A DNA stretch of 64,000 nucleotides from an uncultured Eubacteriales bacterium (GCA_900547745.1 URHT01000003.1:1-64000); one strand, 5' to 3'. Shown: positions 35,840-44,205, counted from the first letter of the stretch. The notes: generated by a model not told the origin, from the sequence alone. Translations and numbers: made by a program.

Positions 35840-36394
35840 CTATAGCAAGTGCCTCTTCACTCTCCGATAAAATGTGCTTTTGCTCATTCCTAACTGCCGC
35901 ATGGCCTCGGCTGCGGTGATTTCTCCGCGCCGCCACTTAACTATGACTTTCTCAAGCTCCGGCGGTTGAATAGGCTTGCGCCCTTTGTAAACGCCGTTGT
36001 CCTTGGCAATGACGATGCCCTCCCGCTGGCGTTGGAGGATATATTCCCGTTCCAGTTCCGCCACCGCGCCGAATACGGTCAGCATAAACTTGCCGGTAGG
36101 CGTGGTGGTGTCGATAGCCTCCTTCTTACTGACAAATTCCACGCCTTTGACGGATAGTTGTTCTACTAACTCCAACAGGTCTCGGGTGTTGCGGGCAAAG
36201 CGGCTGATGGACTCCACAATGACCGTGTCACCTCGCCGGACGTATTCCATCATCTTCTGCAATTCTGGGCGGTTGGTATTCTTGCCGCTTATGCGGTCGA
36301 TGTAGACCTCGTCCACCCCCAACTGCTCCATCAGCAGCTCTTGCCGTGCCGTGTTTTGATCTGCAGTAGATATGCGGATGTAACCGATTTTCAA
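35840..36394 (-). CDS. Small serine resolvase/invertase
   Basis: A 184-residue recombinase of the resolvase-invertase type: KIGYIRISTADQNTARQ with catalytic Ser near residue 9, then RISGKNTNRPELQKMMEYV and VESISRFARNTRDLL, and a C-terminal helix-turn-helix (EAMRQLGMSKSTFYRRVKRH). A TTG at 36394 is chosen as start because GGAAGG lies nine bases before it; a GTG at 36424 is possible but has no site. It ends with TAG. It may resolve element dimers, or invert or excise DNA. Confidence 0.9.
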   Translation of the reverse strand: MKIGYIRISTADQNTARQELLMEQLGVDEVYIDRISGKNTNRPELQKMMEYVRRGDTVIVESISRFARNTRDLLELVEQLSVKGVEFVSKKEAIDTTTPTGKFMLTVFGAVAELEREYILQRQREGIVIAKDNGVYKGRKPIQPPELEKVIVKWRRGEITAAEAMRQLGMSKSTFYRRVKRHLL

Positions 36395-36412
36395 TTGCGA
36401 TACTTCCTTCCC

Positions 36413-36441
36413 TTGTAAATTCACATTTATTTTGTTATACT
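36413..36441 (+). promoter_or_regulatory. Promoter of the MNT/HEPN operon
   Basis: TTGTAA (36413-36418) and TATACT (36436-36441) with spacing 17, about 40 bases before the MNT start. Confidence 0.65.
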
Positions 36442-36479
36442 ATGTATGTAAAACAGTGTTTTGATGGGAGGTGCCCTCG

Positions 36480-36776
36480 GTGAAAACACATACTCTGAAT
36501 GAGATCAAGGTTATTGTGTCACGTCTTGCCAGGCAATATGGCGCGGAGCGCATCTACCTGTTCGGCTCCTATGCGCGGGGTGACATGACAAACAGCAGTG
36601 ATATTGACCTGCGAATTGACAAGGGAAATATCCGCGGCTTTCAGTTGGCGGGGCTTCTGCTCGACTTAGAGGACTCCCTTGGTGTACCGGTGGACCTTGT
36701 CCCCACCACCAGCCTTGATTCACATTTTCTTGACTCCATACGGAAAGATGAGGTGCTGCTGTATGAAGCCTCTTGA
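36480..36776 (+). CDS. MNT-type nucleotidyltransferase (antitoxin)
   Basis: A 98-residue minimal nucleotidyltransferase. The signature is FGSYARGDMTNSSDIDLRID (GSYARG followed by DxD). In the MntA/HepT system such enzymes AMPylate the HEPN toxin and so silence it. The GTG at 36480 has GGGAGG eight bases upstream; the GTG at 36471 overlaps that site. It overlaps the HEPN gene by 14 bases. The key residues are intact, although the partner is broken. Confidence 0.88.
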   Translation: MKTHTLNEIKVIVSRLARQYGAERIYLFGSYARGDMTNSSDIDLRIDKGNIRGFQLAGLLLDLEDSLGVPVDLVPTTSLDSHFLDSIRKDEVLLYEAS

Positions 36777-37116
36777 CCGCAACATCGGCGCTCTGGAGCA
36801 TATCGTTGTCTACTGCCAGCAAATCGAGCAGACTGTTGAACGCTTCGGCAACAGCGCTGAGACATTTCAGAACGATCCCATTTACCGCAATGCCGCCGCA
36901 CTTTGTATTTTGCAGATCGGTGAGTTAGTGGGTAAGCTGACAGACGAATTCCGTGAACAGCACCCCGCCGTGCCTTGGCGTCAAATCAAGGCTATGTGAA
37001 ATATTGTCGCGCATAGCTACGGCACTGTCGATCCCGAGATCACATGGGAAATCATCACGGATGAAATTCCTCAGCTAAAGGCATATTGCGAACAAATCAT
37101 TGCCACCAAACAATAA
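36763..37116 (+). pseudogene. HEPN toxin gene with TGA in place of the catalytic Arg
   Basis: The frame encodes a 117-residue HEPN/HepT protein (MKPLDRNIGALEHIVVYCQQ start, then ALCILQIGELVGKL). Codon 79 is TGA (36997-36999). After it the frame continues NIVAHSYGTVDPEITWEII and ends at TAA 37116. In the family the residue at this place is the Arg of the RNase motif R-x4-H (RNIVAH), one base away from TGA. The truncated product lacks the motif, so the toxin should be dead while its antitoxin stays intact. Confidence 0.85.
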
Positions 37117-37120
37117 TGTA

Positions 37121-37211
37121 GTCCCAATAGAGTCCCTCCCGCAGATGGCACGTGCCAGAATGCGGGAAGTGACCCTATTGGGACTCTATTTCTGTGTGCC
37201 GTTAGGGTACA
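37121..37211. other. Structured intergenic segment
   Basis: AGTCCCAATAG (37122) pairs with CTATTGGGACT (37174), enclosing CCCGCA/TGCGGG and GGCAC/GTGCC. A second hairpin, GCC-AGGGT/ACCCT-GGC, follows near 37199-37225. The double structure probably terminates the HEPN operon and the opposing DUF3846 operon. Confidence 0.55.
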
Positions 37212-37213
37212 CC

Positions 37214-37597
37214 CTATTGGCACGGTTCCTCCACCGGTACACAGATGAGCTTGCCGTTGACGCTGACGAAGAACTCCGGCTTGGCAAACCGTCTGAGCCA
37301 ATAGGCAACCTGCTCGTCCGTCAGAGACGTGAAGTTCTCGCTGTCTGCTAGTGCGCCGCAAATGAAGAATGTCCCAGCGATGGCATCATAGATTTCTCCA
37401 TTCTCATCCCGCAGCGCCCGGTTCAGCGGCAGCCCCAGCAGCTTGCCCTCCTCGTTGCAGATCAAGGCTGCGTTTCGTCCTCCGGGTTCGTACACAGCTT
37501 GAATAAGACCGCCAACAGCACGCTGCATACTTGCAAGGCTATCTTCCAATTCCATTTCACAGGCTTTCCTCCCAACTTCTACCATTACTACTCGCAT
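37214..37597 (-). CDS. DUF3846 protein
   Basis: A 127-residue protein with the DUF3846 pattern: RVVMVEVGRKACEMELEDSL, LICNEEGKLLGLPLNRALRD and AIAGTFFICG. The family is common on plasmids and conjugative elements of gut Firmicutes, with no known biochemistry. It lies four bases after the amidotransferase gene, as the last gene of the amidoligase operon. The repeated presence near such genes suggests a shared but unknown role. Confidence 0.8.
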   Translation of the reverse strand: MRVVMVEVGRKACEMELEDSLASMQRAVGGLIQAVYEPGGRNAALICNEEGKLLGLPLNRALRDENGEIYDAIAGTFFICGALADSENFTSLTDEQVAYWLRRFAKPEFFVSVNGKLICVPVEEPCQ

Positions 37598-37600
37598 TTT

Positions 37601-38509
37601 TTATACCTCCCCGCAGCACATGATCTCCTCTATCTCCTCCGGGCAAAGACCATAACTAAGGAACACGTCTATGTCGTGGGGTGTGTAGCCGTAGGCGGCC
37701 GCCACGGATTTCAGATCGTCGATATACTCGTCCTGTCCGGCGTACACGTCCCAATACGGCCAACTGAAGTGTGCCGTACCGTCCCAGAGGTTGCGGGTAT
37801 CAAAGCGCTCAACGCTGTACTGCCCCTGCCGGTCTATCCGCAATATATCCCCCTCCCGGATCATCACCTCAAAGGGCTGTTCCATGCGCGGCATGCCCTT
37901 TTTCAGTCCCTTCTTGAGTATCTGCTCCGTGCTGGCGTAGACATACAAACCCATGCGCGGGAAGTGGTACAGTGTCAGCGGATTGTTACCCTTGATGATG
38001 TGGAGATTGTCCCTGCTGTCCAAAACAGACAGCGTCAGCGTGCCTCTGAGGGGTTCTACGGCACTGCGGATGCTCCGGAAGCTCAGCTCGCCCTGCTGCG
38101 CCAGTAACTGCACGGCCACATAGCTGTCTGTCTCGATTCGGGTGCGGGGTAGGTTCTTGTCCATGCGAAGTGTCAGGTCGTTGTACAGCACACCATTGTG
38201 CGCCAGCGCAAAGGGGATACCCGCTGTGCCCTCAAAGGGGTGGTTGTTGTAGTTATGCTTCTCGTTTCCCTGGGTAGTCATGCGCGTATGTCCCATAATG
38301 CAGACAGCATCATCGGGCAGTCTGAATCGCATCAGGTGCGCGGGATAGGGGCGCTTGTAGACCGTCAGGTGTCCGTTGCGGTTATAGGCAATGCCGGTGG
38401 CGTCCGTCCCTCTGTCCTCACTGGCAACGGCCAACGCGGAGACAAGACGCTTCTTCTGCGCGGCGGTCAGGCTGTGGCCGTAGTCATAAATTCCAAACAA
38501 GCAGCACAT
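37601..38509 (-). CDS. Class II glutamine amidotransferase-like protein
   Basis: A 302-residue protein of the Ntn-hydrolase glutaminase fold. Start MCCLFGIYDYGHSL: the Cys after the first Met (Cys2 or Cys3) would be the N-terminal nucleophile. Further markers are ASEDRGTDATGIAY, MGHTRMTTQGNEKHNYNNHP and FALAHNGVLYN, as in GlmS/PurF glutaminases. No synthetase domain is attached. The last codon overlaps the start of the neighbouring amidoligase stop, so the two are coupled; it may supply ammonia or an amide for the amidoligase (inference). Confidence 0.85.
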   Translation of the reverse strand: MCCLFGIYDYGHSLTAAQKKRLVSALAVASEDRGTDATGIAYNRNGHLTVYKRPYPAHLMRFRLPDDAVCIMGHTRMTTQGNEKHNYNNHPFEGTAGIPFALAHNGVLYNDLTLRMDKNLPRTRIETDSYVAVQLLAQQGELSFRSIRSAVEPLRGTLTLSVLDSRDNLHIIKGNNPLTLYHFPRMGLYVYASTEQILKKGLKKGMPRMEQPFEVMIREGDILRIDRQGQYSVERFDTRNLWDGTAHFSWPYWDVYAGQDEYIDDLKSVAAAYGYTPHDIDVFLSYGLCPEEIEEIMCCGEV

Positions 38510-39603
38510 CAGACTTCCCCCTCCGCTTCCACAGGCTCATTGATGTAGAGATTGCGCTCCTTTAGGTACTGCACCAGCTCCGGTTCTTTGATGGCACTGA
38601 CAAAGCTGCTCCAGGGCAGGTCGTGCAGCTCATCATCGGACATAAAAATCGCCGCATCGCAGATGTGGTCGACAAGCTGCAATGTGGCGATAAGCGTATT
38701 CGGTTTCAGCGTACCCCGGAACATTCGGAATTCAATGGTGTCCGCGTTGGTGAGGTTGACGCAGGTGTAGCGGCTGCCGTGGCCTTTCTTCACGTGTTCC
38801 AGCATCTCACCGGGTCGGTCGCGGTAGCCGTAGCGGGCTGCCCACTGCTCTAGCTGCCGCTGGGTGCGGCGGGAGAAGCGTAGCAGTTCCGCCCAGTGGC
38901 GCTCCACAAAGAACAACACGCGGGCAATGGCGTTGTCCTGCGCGTCCAGCGTGTCTCCAAAGGCCTTGCGGGAAACATGGACGTGCAGCCCGCAGGTGCC
39001 CGCTTGGTGGGACAGGTAGCCCATACTGATGGCTTTATCCAGCACCTCCGCCCAGGGCATCTCATGCAGCTGGCTGTCCAGCGACATGGGATGTGTGACG
39101 ATCTCAAAGCCGTCGTCCAATGAGCCATCGTGCTTGCAGTAGGCCAGTGTCTTTGACTGGTTGACAATGTCCATCAGCGCCTCCGCGCTGCTGTCACATT
39201 CACCACCGTCGTCGATCTCCAGCTCCACGCCGAAGTAGCGTGAGCCGTCGCCGTAGAAGATGGGGTAGGGCTTGAAGTAGTAGTCGTGGATCGGGCTGTT
39301 CTCGATGGTAGAGCAGCAATCGGCACAGTAGGGATCGTCGTTGTCCAGCGGATACCAGCAGTGGTCGGTGTCGATGATGCGCCCGCAGCGGACGCAGCGG
39401 GTGTAGTCCCGGTCGTAGCATTCGGGGCAGATGGGGAAGTCATCGTTCTCACTGCGGTTGTGGGCGCGTAGGAAACGGCTGCCGCAGTCGGTGCAGACAA
39501 GGGTCAGGTCGTCCAAACAGTCGGGGCAGTAGAGCCTGCCGTTGAACTCGGTAAGCTCTCCTTCGGCAGTACCGCAGTGGGCACAGGTGCGGAGTTCGGT
39601 CAT
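38509..39603 (-). CDS. Amidoligase-type (COOH-NH2 ligase) enzyme with zinc ribbons
   Basis: A 364-residue protein. The first 110 residues hold several CxxC zinc ribbons (CAHCGTAEGE, CPDCLDD, CTDCGS, CPEC, CVRCG, CADCC). The rest resembles the putative amidoligase family (glutamine-synthetase-like fold): YFGVELEIDDGG, KHDGSLDDGFEIVTHPM, TCGLHVHVSRKAFG and EFRMFRGTLKP. Such enzymes are thought to join carboxyl and amine groups. It is the first gene of the operon with the glutaminase-like protein and DUF3846. The substrate is unknown; protein or peptide tagging on the element is one idea. Confidence 0.82.
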   Translation of the reverse strand: MTELRTCAHCGTAEGELTEFNGRLYCPDCLDDLTLVCTDCGSRFLRAHNRSENDDFPICPECYDRDYTRCVRCGRIIDTDHCWYPLDNDDPYCADCCSTIENSPIHDYYFKPYPIFYGDGSRYFGVELEIDDGGECDSSAEALMDIVNQSKTLAYCKHDGSLDDGFEIVTHPMSLDSQLHEMPWAEVLDKAISMGYLSHQAGTCGLHVHVSRKAFGDTLDAQDNAIARVLFFVERHWAELLRFSRRTQRQLEQWAARYGYRDRPGEMLEHVKKGHGSRYTCVNLTNADTIEFRMFRGTLKPNTLIATLQLVDHICDAAIFMSDDELHDLPWSSFVSAIKEPELVQYLKERNLYINEPVEAEGEV

Positions 39604-39618
39604 AACAAAAGTCCTCCA

Positions 39619-39658
39619 AAATATAAAATTGGCCTCCGGGGATCACCCGGAGGCCTTC
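39619..39658 (-). terminator. Terminator between the XRE gene and the amidoligase operon
   Basis: GGCCTCCGGG (39631-39640) and CCCGGAGGCC (39646-39655) form a 10-bp stem. Leftward it is followed by AATTTTATATTTT. Confidence 0.8.
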
Positions 39659-39721
39659 ACTTATATATTACATATTTGGAGTTCCCTGTCAAAACGGAAA
39701 CGTAGGGTTCTTCTCCCAGTA

Positions 39722-39955
39722 TCACTCATCAAAAAGTAAGAACTTATACGGCTGCACATCCAGCACTTCCGCAATGCCAAACAGCGTATCCAGCGAGATC
39801 GCTTTGTTGATATTGGGCGCTTCTACATGTCCGATAAAGGCCGGACTTCGCCCAAGCTCCTCGGCAAGCTGCTCTTGCGTCAGCCCCCGCAGCTTACGAT
39901 AATAGGCAATTTTCAAGCCAAGCTGCAAATATTTGTTTGCGTACTGTTCCTTCAT
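39722..39955 (-). CDS. XRE-family transcription regulator
   Basis: A 77-residue helix-turn-helix protein of the Cro/CI type: LGLKIAYYRKLRGLTQEQLA, then EELGRSPAFIGHVEAPNIN. It is a bare DNA-binding domain. The ATG at 39955 has GGGAG upstream. It is divergent from the zinc-ribbon operon, and a perfect palindrome CCGATAGTATCGTATCGG lies just upstream, a likely own operator. It may govern the island's expression. Confidence 0.88.
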   Translation of the reverse strand: MKEQYANKYLQLGLKIAYYRKLRGLTQEQLAEELGRSPAFIGHVEAPNINKAISLDTLFGIAEVLDVQPYKFLLFDE

Positions 39956-39967
39956 AAGCATCAACTC

Positions 39968-40027
39968 CCGATAGTATCGTATCGGAAATGCGAAGCAATT
40001 GACATGAGCCTTTAATTATAGTATTAT
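39968..40027. promoter_or_regulatory. Divergent control region: XRE operator and zinc-ribbon operon promoter
   Basis: CCGATA and TATCGG (39968-39985) form a palindromic operator near the XRE start. Rightward, TTGACA (39999-40004) and TATTAT (40022-40027), spacing 17, make a strong promoter for the gene at 40096. Confidence 0.75.
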
Positions 40028-40095
40028 ATCTATTAGATATGATTATGTACTTTTTGACACATAATCGAAAAAGAGTTTGAAGGAGTGAAAGAGAT

Positions 40096-40713
40096 ATGTA
40101 TTGCCACGAGTGTGGGACACAGCTTCCTGATGGGGCGATGTTCTGCCCGAATTGCGGCACGGGCACAGGATCGGCAGCATCGACAACTCAGGGCAGCACA
40201 GCAGAGCAGCCACATACTCCGAGCGAACCGGCGGCCGCACCGACGACGGGCGCTTCGCCGACTGCGCCGGTAAGACATCGGCACTTTCCCTTCGGTACGA
40301 TTGTGGCAGCGGTCATTTTGGTGGCAGCGGTGTGGATGCTGTTTACCAACTACGAAAATAGACCAATACGCGACCTGAAAGGTATTGTTTTTACCCAATA
40401 CGACGTTGGCGACTCGCTGGGGAAGGTCATCGGCGAGAATATGTCCCATACAAAATGGTCTTCTGAAAAACGGGGGAATGACAGCTATGACGTTACTGTA
40501 TCAGGTGTAGAGAATATGTATGACTCTTTGGTCGAGGCGACTTTCCGGGTGACATACATAGATGATGCCGTGCATGGTGTCCTGACCCGTGCCTCTGTGA
40601 ATGGACAGGTATGCACCGACGCCTCCGATCTAGCGGTGGTAATGCTGCTGCTTTACGGTCAGCTGGACGAGGACACGCTGGCAGGACTGATGCTATGGAA
40701 CAGCATATGGTGA
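40096..40713 (+). CDS. Zinc-ribbon membrane protein 1
   Basis: A 205-residue protein. An N-terminal zinc ribbon CHECGTQLPDGAMFCPNCG is followed by a Thr/Pro/Ala linker, one membrane helix (FGTIVAAVILVAAVWMLF) and an outer domain of about 110 residues with no known match. GAAGGAG precedes the ATG. It is first in a run of three zinc-ribbon membrane proteins transcribed together. Function unknown; this design recurs in Firmicutes as a sensor or scaffold. Confidence 0.75.
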   Translation: MYCHECGTQLPDGAMFCPNCGTGTGSAASTTQGSTAEQPHTPSEPAAAPTTGASPTAPVRHRHFPFGTIVAAVILVAAVWMLFTNYENRPIRDLKGIVFTQYDVGDSLGKVIGENMSHTKWSSEKRGNDSYDVTVSGVENMYDSLVEATFRVTYIDDAVHGVLTRASVNGQVCTDASDLAVVMLLLYGQLDEDTLAGLMLWNSIW

Positions 40714-40726
40714 GAGGGAGGACACT

Positions 40727-41257
40727 ATGATCGACGGATATTGCCCCAAGTGTCACGAAAAAAGAAACGGTGAGCCAGGAACAGCCTGCGGCATCTGCGG
40801 TACGATATTGTGGGGATACGACTCCCCTGTAAACTATTTGTTCGCCGTAGACAGAGGATTCAGCTATATTCATTACAAGGAAATCAACACGGAGGCAGAA
40901 TTAAAGGACGACTGTGTGGAGATCACGCAGACAAACACGTGGTTCGCATTTTTCAAGCGTCCTTCGTCCAAGGTATCTATTCCTTATGCGGACATACAGG
41001 ACATAGAGATTTACCGCAGCTGGAATTATTGGAATTTGTTGTTTGCCGCGCTCATTACCATAATCAGCGGTGTGTGCCGGTGGTACTGGATCCTGTTCGT
41101 GCTGTTGTTCCTGTACACGGCAGCGGGACGTATTATAGCTATTCACTACAAGGATGACGCCGTTTTGCGTGTACCGATTAGCGCTTTTGGGAAAGAACCC
41201 CGCGTAGATCAATTTGTTGCGGAGCTGAACCAACGTATACTAAAGGGGGTACAATGA
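40727..41257 (+). CDS. Zinc-ribbon membrane protein 2
   Basis: A 176-residue protein. N-terminal CPKCHEKRNG and CGICGT form a zinc ribbon. Then comes a beta-rich PH-like segment (RPSSKVSIPYADIQDIEIYR) split by two membrane helices (LLFAALITIISGV and WILFVLLFLYTAAGRI). It starts 13 bases after protein 1 and its stop overlaps the start of protein 3. It may be a membrane-bound component of the same complex as its neighbours (inference). Confidence 0.72.
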   Translation: MIDGYCPKCHEKRNGEPGTACGICGTILWGYDSPVNYLFAVDRGFSYIHYKEINTEAELKDDCVEITQTNTWFAFFKRPSSKVSIPYADIQDIEIYRSWNYWNLLFAALITIISGVCRWYWILFVLLFLYTAAGRIIAIHYKDDAVLRVPISAFGKEPRVDQFVAELNQRILKGVQ

Positions 41258-42165
41258 TGGCAAAATTCTGTATCTATTGCGGCAAGCCTATTGATGAAAA
41301 AACGAAGTTCTGTCCATTCTGCGGCAAGGCAGCCACGACAGAACAGCCCGTGGCAGTGCAGTCTGCGGTAAGCCCTACATCCGCCAGCACTCTTCCTGCA
41401 GAGCCTGCCCCGGCACAGGTTCCTTCACCTCAGCCGACACCGACTTCGGCACCGGCCACTGGCCACACGAACTGGCTGCTGATCGGATCCATCGCTGTGA
41501 TTGTGGCCGTGCTGGTGCTGGTCGTGCTCCTAGTGCTCCGTGATATGGACACTAAGGATCAGCCACAGAGCACACATGCACAGGACACCCAAAGTCAGTG
41601 GCCGGATATCCCCGGGTTCAGTCAGGATGACGTCGAAGGCGTGGCATATACGCTGCTTCCGGAATGTGAACTTCTGTCCTATGGCCGTGTCTACTACAAC
41701 GAGGATGAGCAGAGCGTATTCCTCTATGATTGCCGCCTGAAAGCACCAGAGGACAGTCTGCTGGATCTCACAGATGCCACAGTGGATATACGGGTGGATC
41801 TGAGCGACCCCGACATAAACATGTGCAGCTTTTCCGGCTTTGACGGCACGCTCAAGCTGAAGACCGGCGACTACTTCACCATCTATGATGATGGCGGCAA
41901 CGAAATTGAGGTCTCCTTCGAGGCTCAGCCGTACGTTGTTTCCGGCGGATATGCCATCCAATTCCCCAACGTGTTCGTGGCGGATCTGACGTGGATGGAT
42001 ATACGGGGAATAAGCGACCCAGCCATGTCTTTGGATATGTCCTTTGACATCGCTGGCGACGACAGCCCCTTTGCCTACGCACTGAGCACCGAGGATGATG
42101 CCTATACCATCTTTTTGGACACATCCTTCCGCCCGGTGGCCTACACCAGTACCAACTATTCTTAA
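41257..42165 (+). CDS. Zinc-ribbon membrane protein 3
   Basis: A 302-residue protein. Zinc ribbon CIYCGKPIDEKTKFCPFCGK, a Pro-rich linker, one membrane helix (LLIGSIAVIVAVLVLVVLLV) and an outer domain of about 190 residues rich in beta strands and acidic residues. An ATG at 41254 overlaps the previous stop; 41257 is equally possible. The layout repeats that of protein 1. A terminator follows. The outer domains of proteins 1 and 3 are not alike, so they may bind different ligands. Confidence 0.72.
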   Translation: MAKFCIYCGKPIDEKTKFCPFCGKAATTEQPVAVQSAVSPTSASTLPAEPAPAQVPSPQPTPTSAPATGHTNWLLIGSIAVIVAVLVLVVLLVLRDMDTKDQPQSTHAQDTQSQWPDIPGFSQDDVEGVAYTLLPECELLSYGRVYYNEDEQSVFLYDCRLKAPEDSLLDLTDATVDIRVDLSDPDINMCSFSGFDGTLKLKTGDYFTIYDDGGNEIEVSFEAQPYVVSGGYAIQFPNVFVADLTWMDIRGISDPAMSLDMSFDIAGDDSPFAYALSTEDDAYTIFLDTSFRPVAYTSTNYS

Positions 42166-42174
42166 GTGTAAGCA

Positions 42175-42215
42175 AAAGGGGTGCCTTTCTGCGCACGGAA
42201 AGGTGCCCCTTCTAT
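42175..42215 (+). terminator. Terminator of the zinc-ribbon operon
   Basis: AAAGGGGTGCCTTTC pairs with GAAAGGTGCCCCTT, with an 8-base loop and a TTCTATTTTCTT tail. Confidence 0.82.
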
Positions 42216-42380
42216 TTTCTTACATGCTTGTACGGGACTTCGCCTAATCCTCATCTATCACGAGATAAAATTTGCGCTTAGACACGGATTCGTTCCAATG
42301 CAGCTCAAGCCACCTTATATTTATGTTTGCTATTTCGCTTTATAATCACGCAAAATGCGGTTTTCACTCAAGCTGCATTA

Positions 42381-42430
42381 CAAAAAAATACAAAAAAGAC
42401 CGAGGCACATCGTCTGAGTGCACCTCGGTC
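42381..42430 (-). terminator. Terminator of the small SHOCT-like gene
   Basis: GACCGAGGCACA (42398-42409) pairs with TGCACCTCGGTC near 42419-42430. Leftward it is followed by T-runs (TTTTTTGTATTTTTTTG). Bases 42216-42380 hold no gene that I can support. Confidence 0.85.
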
Positions 42431-42595
42431 CTATTTTTTCTTCTTTACGGACGGCGTGTATGCTGACCGGATTTTGATTTGCATTGCGCGGTAGTCAGCT
42501 TCGTTGATTACCTTCCGTTCCAATAATGCTTCATTGAAGTATTGCAGCATTCCTTCGTGATATGCACTCTCTTTTGTCAATTTCCCTGTCGGCAT
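42431..42595 (-). CDS. Small SHOCT-like protein
   Basis: A 54-residue protein starting MPTGKLTKESAYHEGMLQYF, with a basic tail (VKKKK) and TAG stop. The segment NEALLERKVINEADYRAMQI has the SHOCT-like helical pattern. AAAGGAGGAAG precedes the ATG. It lies 44 bases downstream of the replication initiator gene and is probably co-transcribed. Comparable peptides accompany recombinases in elements such as the one at the left end of the window, so it may help replication or recombination. Confidence 0.7.
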   Translation of the reverse strand: MPTGKLTKESAYHEGMLQYFNEALLERKVINEADYRAMQIKIRSAYTPSVKKKK

Positions 42596-42639
42596 CGCGC
42601 CTTCCTCCTTTCCAGCTTATTATCATGTCCGATGGCATT

Positions 42640-43734
42640 TCAAAAAATACACGGAACCAGGTGGCCATTTTTCTTGATACTAACGCTATCCCGTCCTTCG
42701 CCCAGCTCGTTCAAAATCATCAGCAGCGACGGGAGCTGTTTGACGGGGTATTTTTCCCGCAGCGGCAGGGGATGAATGCCCAACCTTTGAAAATGGGCTA
42801 AGCACGTTTCCCACTGTTCTTCTGTCAGCCCTTTCCGCGCTTCTTTGAGGGACGAACTATTCGCCGTTCTCAAAATACTTTTCAGCCGTTTTCGCATTTT
42901 CTTCTTCATTCCGTCTGATTTATCAACGATTTCCAGCTGCGCCTTCAGCTTGCGGTACATTCCGCCATACATGCACTTCTGCGCATATTTCAGAATCAAT
43001 TTCCTGCTATTCTGGCTCAAAGCCTGTATCGCATCTACAGTTGTTTCCAGATGTTCCTTCTTGCTAAAATCCCGGATCCACGCGCGACCACAGTGTAGCT
43101 CAACTCTTAAAACGCTCTTTGGCAGCTTCTCTCCCTTCATCAGGCCCTCGCGTTTCATTTGCAACAGTTTGTCATACGCTACCAACTGAGCCCGTCCATT
43201 GTCCCAACGCACGGCATGACGCCTCTGTTCGGATTCCTTGACGAATGCGGAGGACAGCGGTTCGCCCAAGCGCAGCAGACGTATCAATTCCGCTGCTGCA
43301 TTTTTGCGATTCCAGCAGATATTGACACAGAGGTCCAGCCGATGCAGTTGCCATGCGTTCATATCTTCCGGCAGCCCCGCTTTTCGCATGACCAATGTGA
43401 AATTATCCCGTATTTCCTCCAGTGTGTCCTGATACGGCGGCACAATACCAAGATACGAAGCATCCGGTTCCAGCAACTTGCGAGGATTGACCGTCAACGA
43501 GATCATGTTCTGGCGCCCACGCGCCAGGAACACCTGAATCCCATTTCTCGAAAACGCATTACACCGCCACGCGAATACCCCGCCGTTTTCCTTCACCGGA
43601 TAAAACTCGCCTCCGCGGCTGCATTGCCTCAGCCGATCAAACGCATTCGCAAATACAGCGTCTGTCGGATTCCATCGCAGTTCCAGAGTGTGAAAAGAGA
43701 AACCGTCTGATGTCAAAAAGATCTTCTTGCCCAT
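42640..43734 (-). CDS. Replication initiator-like protein
   Basis: A 364-residue protein. It resembles the phage/plasmid replication protein group (gene II/X type): QNMISLTVNPRKLLEPD, then WQLHRLDLCVNICWNRKN and KSVLRVELHCG. A rolling-circle type initiator is the most likely role. The ATG at 43734 (MGKKIFLTSDG) has GGGAGGG upstream. It suggests that the excised island can replicate for a time. The preceding 400 bases may contain the origin. Confidence 0.7.
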   Translation of the reverse strand: MGKKIFLTSDGFSFHTLELRWNPTDAVFANAFDRLRQCSRGGEFYPVKENGGVFAWRCNAFSRNGIQVFLARGRQNMISLTVNPRKLLEPDASYLGIVPPYQDTLEEIRDNFTLVMRKAGLPEDMNAWQLHRLDLCVNICWNRKNAAAELIRLLRLGEPLSSAFVKESEQRRHAVRWDNGRAQLVAYDKLLQMKREGLMKGEKLPKSVLRVELHCGRAWIRDFSKKEHLETTVDAIQALSQNSRKLILKYAQKCMYGGMYRKLKAQLEIVDKSDGMKKKMRKRLKSILRTANSSSLKEARKGLTEEQWETCLAHFQRLGIHPLPLREKYPVKQLPSLLMILNELGEGRDSVSIKKNGHLVPCIF

Positions 43735-44151
43735 AAAGTGCCCTCCCAACATGGCTTTTATTTTCCTGTTGGGCTCCGTATCTTTTTAAAATTGCTTTTC
43801 TTTTTTCTTTGTTTTTCCCCCTTCCCTGATAGGATAAGAGAAAAACAGGGCTTTCCATTTTCCCGGTTTTATTTTCCTATATATTCTGACCATCCTCAGT
43901 TGCTGCCCCACCGCGCAGCGCAGAATCAGCATGCCTCTCCGCGTTTTTGCAGCATGCTCTCATGCAGCATAGCAAAATAAGCTGTTGCTTTTGATACGCA
44001 TAGGGCTTTTCTTTTTCGCGCAACCGCAACCATCTGATATGTGGCAAATTTCATGTGATGATTCCGGCTCTTTGCTCTTGCATTCCTCGGAAAGCCTGAA
44101 ATAGTTGCTGAAATTTGCAATTTTGTTGGTTGCAGGCTTCTGCAACTGCAA
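43735..44151. other. Gene-free region upstream of the initiator, candidate origin
   Basis: No convincing gene was found. Short repeats are present: TGCAGCAT twice near 43949 and 43964, GCAACCGCAACC near 44020, and TTGCA/TGCAA motifs crowded at 44115-44150. Such repeat clusters next to a replication gene often mark an origin, but I cannot verify it. Two 60-codon frames on the minus strand lack ribosome sites and look like chance. Confidence 0.4.
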
Positions 44152-44205
44152 AAGAATACAAAAGCGCCGGACTTTTGTTTGAAAGTCTGGCGCTTTTGTA
44201 TTCTT
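44152..44205. terminator. Strong terminator after the large unknown gene
   Basis: AAGAATACAAAAGCGCC and its complement form a stem of about 24 bp with one mismatch and a short loop, just after the stop at 44210. Confidence 0.85.

Noticed and set aside
43926..44151. Two minus-strand frames of about 63 codons upstream of the replication initiator
   Set aside because: No ribosome sites, overlapping in different frames, and the region looks like a repeat-bearing control segment.
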